Source: Oscillospiraceae bacterium
GTDB lineage: Bacteria > Bacillota > Clostridia > Oscillospirales > Ruminococcaceae
Assembly: GCA_017435565.1 (NCBI GenBank)
Contig: JAFSEU010000012.1
Span: 1 to 64,000 of the forward strand
Direction of reading: 5' to 3'
DNA: 64,000 nt
Part shown: positions 17,057-25,169 of the stretch, piece by piece
Layout: every line of letters starts with the position of its first letter
Numbering within the stretch: the first letter of the stretch is position 1
Made by a program: the position numbers and the translations under genes
Notes under the pieces: model-generated
What the model was told of the DNA's origin: nothing
What the model saw: the letters and a program-made list of their open reading frames with translations, nothing else
Database searches by the model: none

Positions 17057-18994
17057 ATGCTGCTTAGTCTGACAAACGTATCTAAAATATTTAACGGTGA
17101 AGTGCTTTTGAAAAATATTTCGCTTAACGTTGAGGAAAATTCGCGAATCGGAATAATCGGTGCGAACGGCTGCGGAAAAACCACGCTTTTCAAAATAATA
17201 TGCGGACAGATGCTGCCCGATAAAGAAACTGAGTGTGACGGAATTATTGTAAAGGCTGCCAAAACAAGCATCGGCTTTCTGGAACAGAATTGCTCGCTTG
17301 ATTCTGACAGTGCTGTTTTTGATGAAATGAAAAATGCCTTCTCCGATATCGAGTTAATCAGAGCTCGTATGCGAGAGCTTGAAAAAGCCATGGAACAGGG
17401 CGGAAACGAGCTTGAAATCACAAGGGAATATGACAACCTTCTTGCAAGATTTGAAGCGCGCGACGGTTGGAATATTGATGTCAAAATTAAAACCGTGCTC
17501 AACGGTATGGGCTTCGGGGAAGAAGTGTGGCAGAGAAAAGTAAACAGCTTTTCCGGCGGTGAAAAAACAAGACTGGCGATAGCTAAGCTGCTTTTGGAAG
17601 AGCCCAACCTTTTAATGCTGGATGAGCCTACAAACCATCTTGATTTTCGCACGGTTATGTGGCTTGAAAACTATCTTTCATCATATAAGGGCGCATTGCT
17701 GATTATTTCTCACGACAGATATTTTCTTGATAAAACCGTAAACTGCATCTGTGAAATTGAAGACGGCACCCTGCGCTCGTATAAAGGAAATTATTCTCAG
17801 TTTACCGAGCTTAAGGCTCAGTATATCGCACAGAGAATGAAGGAATATGAGGAACAGCAAAAGGAAATTGCAAAATTAGAGGATTATGTTGCACGCAATC
17901 TGGTGCGGGCTTCAACCACAAAAATGGCGCAAAGCCGCAGAACAGCGCTTGAAAAAATCGAGCGCATCGAAAAACCGAAGGTTTACGCAAAGCCCTTGAA
18001 GCTTCGCTTTGAACAGAAATGTGTACCGCCGTTTGATGTGCTTGATGTGCGCAATGTTGAAATTGCAGTTGGCAAACGCTCAGAGAAAAAAGTCCTTGTT
18101 CCGTCGGTTTCATTTGAACTGAAAAGGGGCGAACGCTTGGGAATTGTCGGTGAAAACGGAACGGGAAAATCAACCTTTTTGAAGATTTTGCAGAATATGT
18201 TGCCCTATGAAGGTAAAATCCGCTGGGCGGATAATGTTAAGCTGTCGTATTTCGAGCAGGAGAGTGCACAGCTTGATTTTGAAAAAACCGCTTTTGAAGA
18301 AATCCACTCACGAATGCCTGCAATGAGCGATTTTGAAGTGCGCTCGCTTTTAGGCTCTGTACTGATAACAGGCGAGGAGGTTTTCAAAAAGGTTGGCAAT
18401 TTAAGCGGCGGCGAAAGAGTTAAGCTCAGTTTTGCGGTTATGCAGTGCGAAAAAGGCAATGTAATGATTTTTGACGAGCCTACAAACCACCTTGATATTG
18501 CCGCAAAAGAGTCGCTTGAAAAGGCGATTTCCGCATTTGAAGGAACGGTAATTGTTGTTTCGCACGACAGATATCTGCTTAAAAGCGTCTGTACCTCAAT
18601 TTTAGCGCTAACAGGCGAAAAGAGTGAATTCTTTTCGTGCGGATTTGAAGAATATGCTGAAATCACGCAAAAGCGCGAGGAAGAGAAACAGCTTCTGCTT
18701 GAAGAAAGAAAGCGTGAGGAGGCCGCCATCAAGGCAAAGGAAAAGGGCGCTTCGGTATATCGCTCGAAGCAGCAGCGTGCTCTTGATGCGCAAAGACGCA
18801 ACCGTATAAACACGCTTGAACGTGAAATGGAAAAACTGCAGCTTCAGCAAGATGAGCTTGAAGCCGAGATTGCCTCTGAAGAGGTCTTTTCCGATTATAA
18901 GCTTATGCAGGAAAAATGTGCCGAGCTTGAAAATATAAAGCAGAGCTATAACGATATGTTTGACGAATGGGCAATGCTTTGCGAAGAAAACTGA
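17057..18994 (+). CDS. ABC-F family ATPase (translation factor/ribosome protection type)
   Basis: This soluble protein has two ABC domains and no membrane helices. ABC1 (about 1-240) carries GANGCGKTTL, SFSGGEKTRLAIAKLL and LMLDEPTNHLD. A linker coiled coil (about 245-310) contains EEQQKEIAKLEDYVARNL. ABC2 (about 320-530) carries GENGTGKSTFLK, NLSGGERVKLSF and FDEPTNHLD. A C-terminal basic coiled coil (about 540-645) resembles that of Bacillus YdiF. ABC-F proteins act at the ribosomal E site; whether this one is housekeeping or protective cannot be read from sequence. Length 645 matches the YdiF group. The SDR gene begins 20 bases after it. Confidence 0.92.
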   Translation: MLLSLTNVSKIFNGEVLLKNISLNVEENSRIGIIGANGCGKTTLFKIICGQMLPDKETECDGIIVKAAKTSIGFLEQNCSLDSDSAVFDEMKNAFSDIELIRARMRELEKAMEQGGNELEITREYDNLLARFEARDGWNIDVKIKTVLNGMGFGEEVWQRKVNSFSGGEKTRLAIAKLLLEEPNLLMLDEPTNHLDFRTVMWLENYLSSYKGALLIISHDRYFLDKTVNCICEIEDGTLRSYKGNYSQFTELKAQYIAQRMKEYEEQQKEIAKLEDYVARNLVRASTTKMAQSRRTALEKIERIEKPKVYAKPLKLRFEQKCVPPFDVLDVRNVEIAVGKRSEKKVLVPSVSFELKRGERLGIVGENGTGKSTFLKILQNMLPYEGKIRWADNVKLSYFEQESAQLDFEKTAFEEIHSRMPAMSDFEVRSLLGSVLITGEEVFKKVGNLSGGERVKLSFAVMQCEKGNVMIFDEPTNHLDIAAKESLEKAISAFEGTVIVVSHDRYLLKSVCTSILALTGEKSEFFSCGFEEYAEITQKREEEKQLLLEERKREEAAIKAKEKGASVYRSKQQRALDAQRRNRINTLEREMEKLQLQQDELEAEIASEEVFSDYKLMQEKCAELENIKQSYNDMFDEWAMLCEEN

Positions 18995-19014
18995 TAAAAA
19001 CAGGAGATTGTGTT

Positions 19015-19779
19015 ATGCTGAAAATTGATTTGACAGGCAAAACCGTGATAATTACAGGCGCAACAGGCCAGCTTGGCAGGGTGATGGCACAAAAGGCAGC
19101 TCAATGCGGCGCAAATGTTATAATTCATTATTCAAAGAATGAGTCGGCGGCGAGGATGCTTGAAGAAGAAATTACGTCCTATAATGTCAGAGCATTTTCT
19201 GTTCAGGCTGATGTGACAAAGCAGGAAAGCGTTGATGCTATGCGTGAAAAAATTGAAAAAGAGTTTGTAATGCCTGATATAATCATCTGTGCGGCTGTAA
19301 TTCAGTATGAATGGGTCGATGTTCTTTCACAGCCGATTGAGGATTATTACAGCCAGTTTGAGTCGTGTGTGATGCATAATGTATATATGGCAAAGGCGTT
19401 TGTGCCACATCTTAAGGCGCAGAAATACGGAAGATTCATTTCAATAAATACAGAATGTGCTTATCTTGCTGAGGCAAATTGCAGTGCATATACTGCGGGA
19501 AAAAGGGGGATGGATGGACTTCTGCGGTGTCTTGCAAAGGAGATAGCAGCAGACAATATTACTGTGAATGAGATTGCTCCGGGCTGGACTATAAGCTATA
19601 TTGACCGTGAAAACGGCACACAGAAGCAGGAATCCTATGACCGCATTGTTCCGATGGGCCGCAGAGGAACTGACGAAGAAGTCGCAAATATGGCTATGTT
19701 TCTTGCAAGCGACCTTGCCTCGTTCACAACGGGCTGTTATATACCTGTGTGCGGCGGAAGAGTAATGCCCGCAATATAA
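19015..19779 (+). CDS. Short-chain dehydrogenase/reductase
   Basis: This 254-residue Rossmann NAD(P)-dependent oxidoreductase starts at ATG 19015, supported by CAGGAG about 8 bases upstream; an in-frame ATG at 18967 overlaps the ABC-F gene and lacks a ribosome site. It has the cofactor motif TGATGQLG (about residues 15-22), YTAGK as the catalytic YxxxK (about 154-158), and IAPGWT after it. The usual catalytic Ser position (13 residues before the Tyr) is Thr, and the NNAG motif reads CAAV. It resembles FabG-like 3-oxoacyl reductases in layout, but the substrate is not evident. Confidence 0.85.
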   Translation: MLKIDLTGKTVIITGATGQLGRVMAQKAAQCGANVIIHYSKNESAARMLEEEITSYNVRAFSVQADVTKQESVDAMREKIEKEFVMPDIIICAAVIQYEWVDVLSQPIEDYYSQFESCVMHNVYMAKAFVPHLKAQKYGRFISINTECAYLAEANCSAYTAGKRGMDGLLRCLAKEIAADNITVNEIAPGWTISYIDRENGTQKQESYDRIVPMGRRGTDEEVANMAMFLASDLASFTTGCYIPVCGGRVMPAI

Positions 19780-19809
19780 GAAAATGCGATTTTTCGGAGA
19801 GTGACAGAA

Positions 19810-20865
19810 ATGAAAACTATAAATTCGATTGCCGGCAAATATAATGTTGATATTGATAAGGCAAAGGAACTGCTCGAGAAAAAAGGTGTTGACGTTTCCG
19901 ATGTTGATGCAGAGCTTGATTTGGAAAACGAGATGCTTGTTGAAGAAATTCTAAGTGTGCAGCAGCGTTTTGTTCAGCTTGAAGCGGGTATGAAGCCCGG
20001 TAAGATGATTGAAACAAGGGTATATCCGACATACGAAACAAAAAAAGACGGAATGCAGGGTTGCTCAACATTCTTATGGATTTTCGTCTGCGGATTGCTC
20101 CTTGTTGTTATAATTTTCTTTGCATCTATGTATTCAAAAGCAAAGTCCGAAGAAATTTCCAAGGCCGACAGCTCGTCTTCACTTTCTTCGTATTCACACA
20201 GTGATGGCGACGGTCTTTCGTCTGTTTATGATGAAAGCTCATCTTCCGGCAACGGTATGGAGAGCATTGAAGATGACGAAGCGAAATTCAGCTATTCGTG
20301 GTATGATGAAGCGACAGGAAAGCAGTGGCAGTATGACGCTGAGCTTTCTTTGGAGCTGTATGAAGAATATATGCAGAGCGAAGCTGTGGATTTGTCTGAA
20401 ATTGCTTCCGATAACAGAGCGTATCAATATCTTGACGATATAGTTTCGGAATTTTCGCTTGTGTGTGAAGACGGCGAAAATGCAGACCAGACCCTTGTTG
20501 CAATGATTATAAGCTTTGTGCAGAGCCTTGATTATGCCGAAAACTCTGAGAAGGTTTCACCCAAATACGCTTATACTACGCTTTATGAAAAATACGGCGA
20601 TGATGAAGATCTGGCTGTCCTTATGGCAACATTGCTGAAGCTTGCAGACAAGGATGCGGTAGTGCTGAAGTTTGAAGGCAGAACCGCAGTAGGACTTGCA
20701 CTTGAGGGTGCCGAGATAGAAGGCACATTCTTTGAATATGACTCGAAGAAGTATTATTATGTCGATACCGTTGCGGGAAGCTACGCTATCGGAGCGATTC
20801 CTGAGGATTATGCACAGGCGGTGCCTGAAATTGTTGATTTTGATATTGCAGTGCCCGAACAATGA
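19810..20865 (+). CDS. Single-TM protein with degenerate transglutaminase-like extracellular end
   Basis: The ATG at 19810 is 9 bases after GGAGA; a GTG at 19801 directly abuts it and is less likely. An N-terminal cytoplasmic part (1-90, helix-turn-helix-like NSIAGKYNVDIDKAKELLEKK) is followed by one TM helix (about 90-110, STFLWIFVCGLLLVVIIFF), a Ser/Asp-rich spacer, and an outer domain. The end pattern YEKYGDDEDLAVLMATLL...VLKFEGRTAVGLALEG fits the strand/helix order of transglutaminase-like domains. However, the catalytic Cys position is Asp and the His is absent, so it should be inactive. Function unknown. The 112 bases to the next gene contain a likely promoter. Confidence 0.6.
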   Translation: MKTINSIAGKYNVDIDKAKELLEKKGVDVSDVDAELDLENEMLVEEILSVQQRFVQLEAGMKPGKMIETRVYPTYETKKDGMQGCSTFLWIFVCGLLLVVIIFFASMYSKAKSEEISKADSSSSLSSYSHSDGDGLSSVYDESSSSGNGMESIEDDEAKFSYSWYDEATGKQWQYDAELSLELYEEYMQSEAVDLSEIASDNRAYQYLDDIVSEFSLVCEDGENADQTLVAMIISFVQSLDYAENSEKVSPKYAYTTLYEKYGDDEDLAVLMATLLKLADKDAVVLKFEGRTAVGLALEGAEIEGTFFEYDSKKYYYVDTVAGSYAIGAIPEDYAQAVPEIVDFDIAVPEQ

Positions 20866-20904
20866 TTTGCAAAAAATTTAATTATAGCATATGAAAGCTT
20901 AACA

Positions 20905-20921
20905 AAATGGTGTTACCATTT
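20905..20921 (+). repeat. Inverted repeat, possible operator overlapping a -35 box
   Basis: AAATGG-TGTTA-CCATTT is a perfect 6-bp inverted repeat. It overlaps a possible promoter: TTACCA (20913-20918), 17 bases, TATGCT (20936-20941). That arrangement suits a repressor site for the exporter gene downstream; the regulator is unknown. Confidence 0.4.
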
Positions 20922-20980
20922 ATTTCGTATAAGTGTATGCTTATGTATTTTAGAACAAGATATAAGAAAGGGACATATTG

Positions 20981-23900
20981 ATGCTGAAACTAACTGACAT
21001 CAAAAAAACGTACACAGTAGGAGACAATACTGTGAATGCGCTCAACGGAGTTTCCGTTGAATTCAGAAAGTCCGAGTTTGTTTCGATTCTCGGTCAGTCG
21101 GGCTGTGGAAAGACAACGCTGCTCAACATCATCGGCGGCCTTGACAGATACGATTCGGGTGAGCTTGTTATAAATTCAAAATCAACAAGCAGCTTTGAAG
21201 ATTCGGATTGGGACGCATACCGCAACCACTCAATCGGCTTTGTTTTCCAGAGCTATAACTTGATTCCCCACCAGACGGTTTTGTCAAACGTTGAGCTTGC
21301 ATTGACGCTTTCGGGCGTTTCCAAGGCAGAGAGAAGAAAAAGAGCCAAGGAAGTTCTTGAAAGAGTGGGCTTGGGCGACCAACTTTACAAAAAGCCGAAT
21401 CAGATGTCCGGCGGACAGATGCAAAGAGTTGCAATTGCAAGAGCTTTGATAAACGACCCTGATATACTCCTTGCCGACGAGCCGACAGGTGCGCTTGACT
21501 CGGAAACAAGCGTACAGATTATGGATATTCTGAAGGAGATTTCAACCGATAAGCTCATTGTTATGGTAACACACAACCCTGAGCTTGCGCAGGAATATTC
21601 AAGCCGTGTCATCAAATTACTTGACGGTAAAATCATTTCCGATTCAAACCCGATTACAGACGAGGAAAGAGCAGAGAGTGCTCCTGCCGAAGAGAATCAG
21701 GCTTCAAGCAAAAAGTCGAGAAAGAAGGACAGATTAAAGAGTATGTCCTTCTCAACTGCGCTTTCCCTTTCACTTAATAACCTTATGACCAAAAAAGGCA
21801 GAACGCTTATGACTGCCTTTGCAGGAAGCATCGGTATCATCGGTATCGCACTGATACTTTCGCTTTCGAACGGCTTCCAGATGTACATAGATAAGGTTCA
21901 GGAAGATACACTTTCTTCATATCCGCTTACCATTGAAAAGCAGAGTACCAATATGACGGGTATGATGGAAGCAATGACGGGAACTGCTGAGTCTGTCGAA
22001 GAGCATGACCTTGATAAGGTATACAGCAGTACGATGATGGCTGATATGATAAATACTATGATGTCTGAAATCAAGATAAATGATATGGCAGGCATCAAGA
22101 GCCATATTGAAGCCAACCGTGATTATATTGATGAATATACAAGTGATGTTCAGTATGTTTACGATATCACGCTTCAAATATATTCAGCCGATACGACTGA
22201 AGAAATTCAGGCAGTAAACCCAAATCCTTTTGTTGATGCAATGTACAGCGCTATGGGATATGATATGAACAGCTCAGCAAGCGCATATTCATCAATGATG
22301 AGTATGAGCACGTCTACCTGGAATGTATGGACGGAGATGCTTGATAACAGGGAACTTCTTGAAACACAGTATGAAGTAATTGCAGGTGAATGGCCGCAGA
22401 ATTTCGATGAGGTTGTAATTGTTGTTGATGAACGTAACGAAATCACAGACCTTACATTATACAGCCTCGGTCTTAAGGAAACGGACGTTATTCCTGAGTA
22501 TTTCCAGACGCTTATGGCGGGCGGAACGATTGAATCCGAAGCGGTAAGCTTTGAATATGACGAGCTTGTCGGAATGGAATTCAAAGTTATTCTCAACACC
22601 GATTATTACTGCTATGATGAAGAACAGGGCTGCTGGGTTGACAACCGCGATGATGACGACTATATGAAGCAGGTCATTGAAAATGCTCTCGGAATCAAGG
22701 TCAGCGGTATTATCAGACCTAAGCCCGAAGCAAGCGTTACTGCAATGGCAGGCGGCTCAATCGCATATACAAAAGAGCTTACAGAATATATTGCCAACGC
22801 TGTAAACGAAAGCGAAATTGCAAAGCAGCAGAAAGCTACCCCTGAAATTGACGTATTCACAGGCGCAGAATTTGTTGCAGTTGATGAAGATGTTACAATT
22901 GATGATGTTTATGCATATATCGATGCAATGAGCGAGGAAGAGCTTGCTCAGATGCAGGAAATGTTCAGCTCCTTCTATGGCGACTCATTTGGCAGTGCCG
23001 ATATAAATGCTGTGATTTCAAGCATGAGCGATGATGAGCTCCTTGCGATGTTTGCACCGCAGATGGCTGCTTCTGTTACTGTTGAAGAAGCTAAAGCATT
23101 TGCCGCAACTGACGACGGCAAGGCCGCTCTTGCTCAGGCAATTGCCGCAAGCACCGGCGCCGAACCCGATGTGACTCTTGTTGACGCAATGTCTGATGAA
23201 GATCTGCTTAGCACTTATCAGCAGATGGTGATGTCAAGCCTTACTGCAGATGATGTGCGCAGCGCTATCGCTAATATGAGTGAGGATGAGCTTTCTGCGC
23301 TTGCTTCTTCATTCAATCCTGCAAGCGACGCTGAAAGCATCAAGGAGCTTCTTTCAACCATTGATGAGGAAACACTTATCACAATGTTTGAAGCTGAGCT
23401 CAAGAAAGCAACTACCGATAATACCTACGACGGAAACCTTTCTGTTCTCGGTGTGGTAGACCTGGCTTCTCCTTCATATATCTGGATATATCCGAAGGAT
23501 TTTGAATCAAAGGATAAGATTGAAACATTTATTCAGGATTATAACGACTCGCAGACTGATGAAGCCAAGAAGATTGAATATACCGACTATATCGGCGTGC
23601 TCCTTTCTTCGGTGACTACGATTATAAACACAATTTCTTATGTACTTATTTCGTTCGTAGCAATTTCGCTTGTCGTTTCCTCAATTATGATTGGCATTAT
23701 CACATACATTTCCGTTCTCGAAAGAACCAAAGAAATCGGTATTCTCCGTTCAATCGGTGCTTCAAAGAAGGATATTTCAAGAGTGTTCAATGCCGAAACT
23801 CTCATTGTCGGATTTGTTTCGGGCGCACTCGGTGTAATTGTTACTGCACTGCTGAATATTCCCATAAACATTATCATTGAAAAGCTTACCGATATTCCCG

Positions 23901-24034
23901 ACGTGGCAAATCTTCCGATTGTTGCCGCAATTGCGCTTGTAATTATCAGTATGGTTCTTACTCTTATTGCAGGACTTATTCCGTCAAGAGTTGCCGCAAA
24001 GAAAGACCCTGTTGAAGCGCTGAGAACCGAATAA
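20981..24034 (+). CDS. MacB-type ABC exporter, ATPase-permease fusion
   Basis: This 1,017-residue protein has an N-terminal ATPase (1-225) with GQSGCGKTTLLN, MSGGQMQRVAIARAL, LLADEPTGALD and the H-loop VMVTHNPE. It is fused to an FtsX/MacB permease. TM1 lies at about 270-300, a long extracellular domain at about 305-860, and three TM helices with the FtsX core (YISVLERTKEIGILRSIGASKKDISRVF, about 870-1010) at the end. The outer domain contains five spaced copies of a short helical motif reading roughly MSxDEL/E. The family exports peptides or lipoproteins or transmits force; the substrate here is unknown. AAAGGGA lies 9 bases before the ATG. Confidence 0.9.
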   Translation: MLKLTDIKKTYTVGDNTVNALNGVSVEFRKSEFVSILGQSGCGKTTLLNIIGGLDRYDSGELVINSKSTSSFEDSDWDAYRNHSIGFVFQSYNLIPHQTVLSNVELALTLSGVSKAERRKRAKEVLERVGLGDQLYKKPNQMSGGQMQRVAIARALINDPDILLADEPTGALDSETSVQIMDILKEISTDKLIVMVTHNPELAQEYSSRVIKLLDGKIISDSNPITDEERAESAPAEENQASSKKSRKKDRLKSMSFSTALSLSLNNLMTKKGRTLMTAFAGSIGIIGIALILSLSNGFQMYIDKVQEDTLSSYPLTIEKQSTNMTGMMEAMTGTAESVEEHDLDKVYSSTMMADMINTMMSEIKINDMAGIKSHIEANRDYIDEYTSDVQYVYDITLQIYSADTTEEIQAVNPNPFVDAMYSAMGYDMNSSASAYSSMMSMSTSTWNVWTEMLDNRELLETQYEVIAGEWPQNFDEVVIVVDERNEITDLTLYSLGLKETDVIPEYFQTLMAGGTIESEAVSFEYDELVGMEFKVILNTDYYCYDEEQGCWVDNRDDDDYMKQVIENALGIKVSGIIRPKPEASVTAMAGGSIAYTKELTEYIANAVNESEIAKQQKATPEIDVFTGAEFVAVDEDVTIDDVYAYIDAMSEEELAQMQEMFSSFYGDSFGSADINAVISSMSDDELLAMFAPQMAASVTVEEAKAFAATDDGKAALAQAIAASTGAEPDVTLVDAMSDEDLLSTYQQMVMSSLTADDVRSAIANMSEDELSALASSFNPASDAESIKELLSTIDEETLITMFEAELKKATTDNTYDGNLSVLGVVDLASPSYIWIYPKDFESKDKIETFIQDYNDSQTDEAKKIEYTDYIGVLLSSVTTIINTISYVLISFVAISLVVSSIMIGIITYISVLERTKEIGILRSIGASKKDISRVFNAETLIVGFVSGALGVIVTALLNIPINIIIEKLTDIPDVANLPIVAAIALVIISMVLTLIAGLIPSRVAAKKDPVEALRTE
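22890..23415 (+). repeat. Coding tandem repeat in the exporter's outer domain
   Basis: The exporter's outer domain has five imperfect copies of a helical unit containing AMSEEEL, SMSDDEL, AMSDEDL, NMSEDEL and TIDEETL. They are spaced 30-60 residues apart with variable linkers, so they form an alpha-helical array rather than a strict DNA repeat. Confidence 0.65.
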
Positions 24035-24048
24035 TTAAATATAAAAAG

Positions 24049-24090
24049 CATAAGGGCGAAAGTTCAACATAGAACTTTCGCCCTTTTATG
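24049..24090. terminator. Strong bidirectional terminator
   Basis: AAGGGCGAAAGTTC pairs perfectly with GAACTTTCGCCCTT (14 bp, 6-base loop), followed by TTTTA on the plus strand and CTTTTTA on the minus strand. It ends both the exporter and the small convergent ORF transcripts. Confidence 0.92.
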
Positions 24091-24159
24091 CCGCCCGAAA
24101 TCAAATTTCAGACTAAATGTATGCTATTCAGTATAACGGAGGTAAAATCTTAAATAATG

Positions 24160-24330
24160 TCAATTTCCTGCGGCTTCAAGATAGAATTCCTGAGTTTCTA
24201 AGAATTCACGCCAGTTTTTATTTGTATTTTTTGTTTCAATCATTTCAATCTGCGTCTGCGGCTGGTTTTGCTTAGCAGACTCGTTTGTGTTTGTATTTTC
24301 GTTATTGAATGTAGTTTTGTATGTCATCAT
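24160..24330 (-). CDS. Small ORF (56 aa) under c-di-GMP riboswitch control
   Basis: I translated this by eye. The ATG at 24330 (or the adjacent ATG at 24327) follows AAAGGAG at a 9-base spacing and runs 56 codons to TGA. The peptide starts MMTYKTTFNNENTNTNES and ends NWREFLETQEFYLEAAGN. It is rich in Asn, Thr, Gln and Glu, with no Cys, no membrane segment and no signal peptide. It is the first and only ORF downstream of a promoter, c-di-GMP-I aptamer and terminator on the same strand, and is closed by a bidirectional terminator. That context makes real expression likely. I do not recognise the family. It may be a small regulatory or effector protein. Confidence 0.7.
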   Translation of the reverse strand: MMTYKTTFNNENTNTNESAKQNQPQTQIEMIETKNTNKNWREFLETQEFYLEAAGN

Positions 24331-24450
24331 ACAGAACAGCTCCTTTCAAAATTGCGGATATCTTGAATCCTAAATAAATAGTCGTTCAACTCATAACTTA
24401 AATACCTTATTCATATATATCATCGCCTTTCAAAAATCAAAAAAGGAAAT

Positions 24451-24489
24451 AAAAAAGACATCTTTTGCAACAAATAGCTAAAGATGCCT
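24451..24489 (-). terminator. Riboswitch expression-platform terminator
   Basis: On the minus strand AGGCATCTTT pairs with AAAGATGTCT and runs into TTTTTT. It lies about 36 bases after the aptamer and before the 56-codon ORF, the position expected of a transcriptional riboswitch's terminator. Confidence 0.78.
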
Positions 24490-24525
24490 AAAATACTTGA
24501 AATAGGAATAAAAATATAATTCCAA

Positions 24526-24602
24526 GTGCAGCTGGCTGGCATATTCTTACAATTTAGCCCCTTTAGCTTTGCGCCGCCGATTTTCATCGGGTTTGCCAAA
24601 TA
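24526..24602 (-). promoter_or_regulatory. Cyclic di-GMP-I riboswitch (GEMM-I)
   Basis: Reading the minus strand from 24602 gives the GEMM-I consensus in order. First is TTTGGCAAACC, then the hairpin CCGAT-GAAA-ATCGG with its GAAA tetraloop, and CGCAAAGCTA (the conserved core with the intercalating adenine). Next is GGGGCTAA, and then ATGCCAGCCAGCTGC as the receptor side. The guanine that recognises ligand in c-di-GMP-specific members (second G of GGCAAACC) is present, arguing against the cGAMP subclass. The outermost P1 helix looks weak. It is followed by a terminator and one small ORF. Confidence 0.88.
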
Positions 24603-24613
24603 TTCTTTTCTAT

Positions 24614-24642
24614 ATAATATCATATAATGTTATATTTGTCAA
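24614..24642 (-). promoter_or_regulatory. Promoter driving the c-di-GMP riboswitch transcript
   Basis: Minus strand: TTGACA (24642-24637), 17-base spacer, TATTAT (24619-24614). It is near consensus, and transcription would start just before the aptamer. Confidence 0.88.
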
Positions 24643-24681
24643 TAGGTAACAGAAAAATTTTTAAATTGTAATAATTTTGTA

Positions 24682-25164
24682 TTATTTATGATATTTTGAA
24701 CCGGAATTTATCTGGAAACAACGATAAATCTGTTCGAGAAGCATAACCCTGAATAACTGGTGCGGAAAGGTCATTTTTGATACGGAAAGCCGCATATCGC
24801 AAGCATTTTTCAAGCTTTCATCAAGCCCGAATGAGCTACCAATCAGAAAATTTACTGTACTTTTTCCTTCAAGGGTTACATTTTGTAATTTTTGCGCCAG
24901 TTCCGTGCTGGAGAGCATTTTGCCCTCAATGCATAGTGCGATATTGTATCCCTTGTGAGCTGAAAGGAATTTTTCAAAGCAGACAGCTTCAGCGCGAAGT
25001 GCAGTTGAAATCTGCTTATCCGAGGGCTTTTCGCCAAGCCTCGATTCTTCAAGCTCAATTATGCCGATATTAGCAAAAGCGCCAAGCCGCTTGATATATT
25101 CAGCGCTTGCGCTTTTTAAGTAGTCCTCTTTTAATTTTCCGACGCAGATAATATTTATGTTCAT
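24682..25164 (-). CDS. rlmH: 23S rRNA pseudouridine-1915 N3-methyltransferase
   Basis: RlmH is a SPOUT (knotted) methyltransferase acting on helix 69 of 23S rRNA. The 160-residue length is normal. Signatures are MNINIICVGKLKEDY at the start, FLIGSSFGLDESL in the SAM knot, and the terminal LSVSKMTFPHQLFRVMLLEQIYR and YHK end. It is 5 bases downstream of the metallo-beta-lactamase-fold gene, the common yycJ-rlmH neighbourhood in Firmicutes. Confidence 0.97.
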   Translation of the reverse strand: MNINIICVGKLKEDYLKSASAEYIKRLGAFANIGIIELEESRLGEKPSDKQISTALRAEAVCFEKFLSAHKGYNIALCIEGKMLSSTELAQKLQNVTLEGKSTVNFLIGSSFGLDESLKNACDMRLSVSKMTFPHQLFRVMLLEQIYRCFQINSGSKYHK

Positions 25165-25169
25165 ATGTT

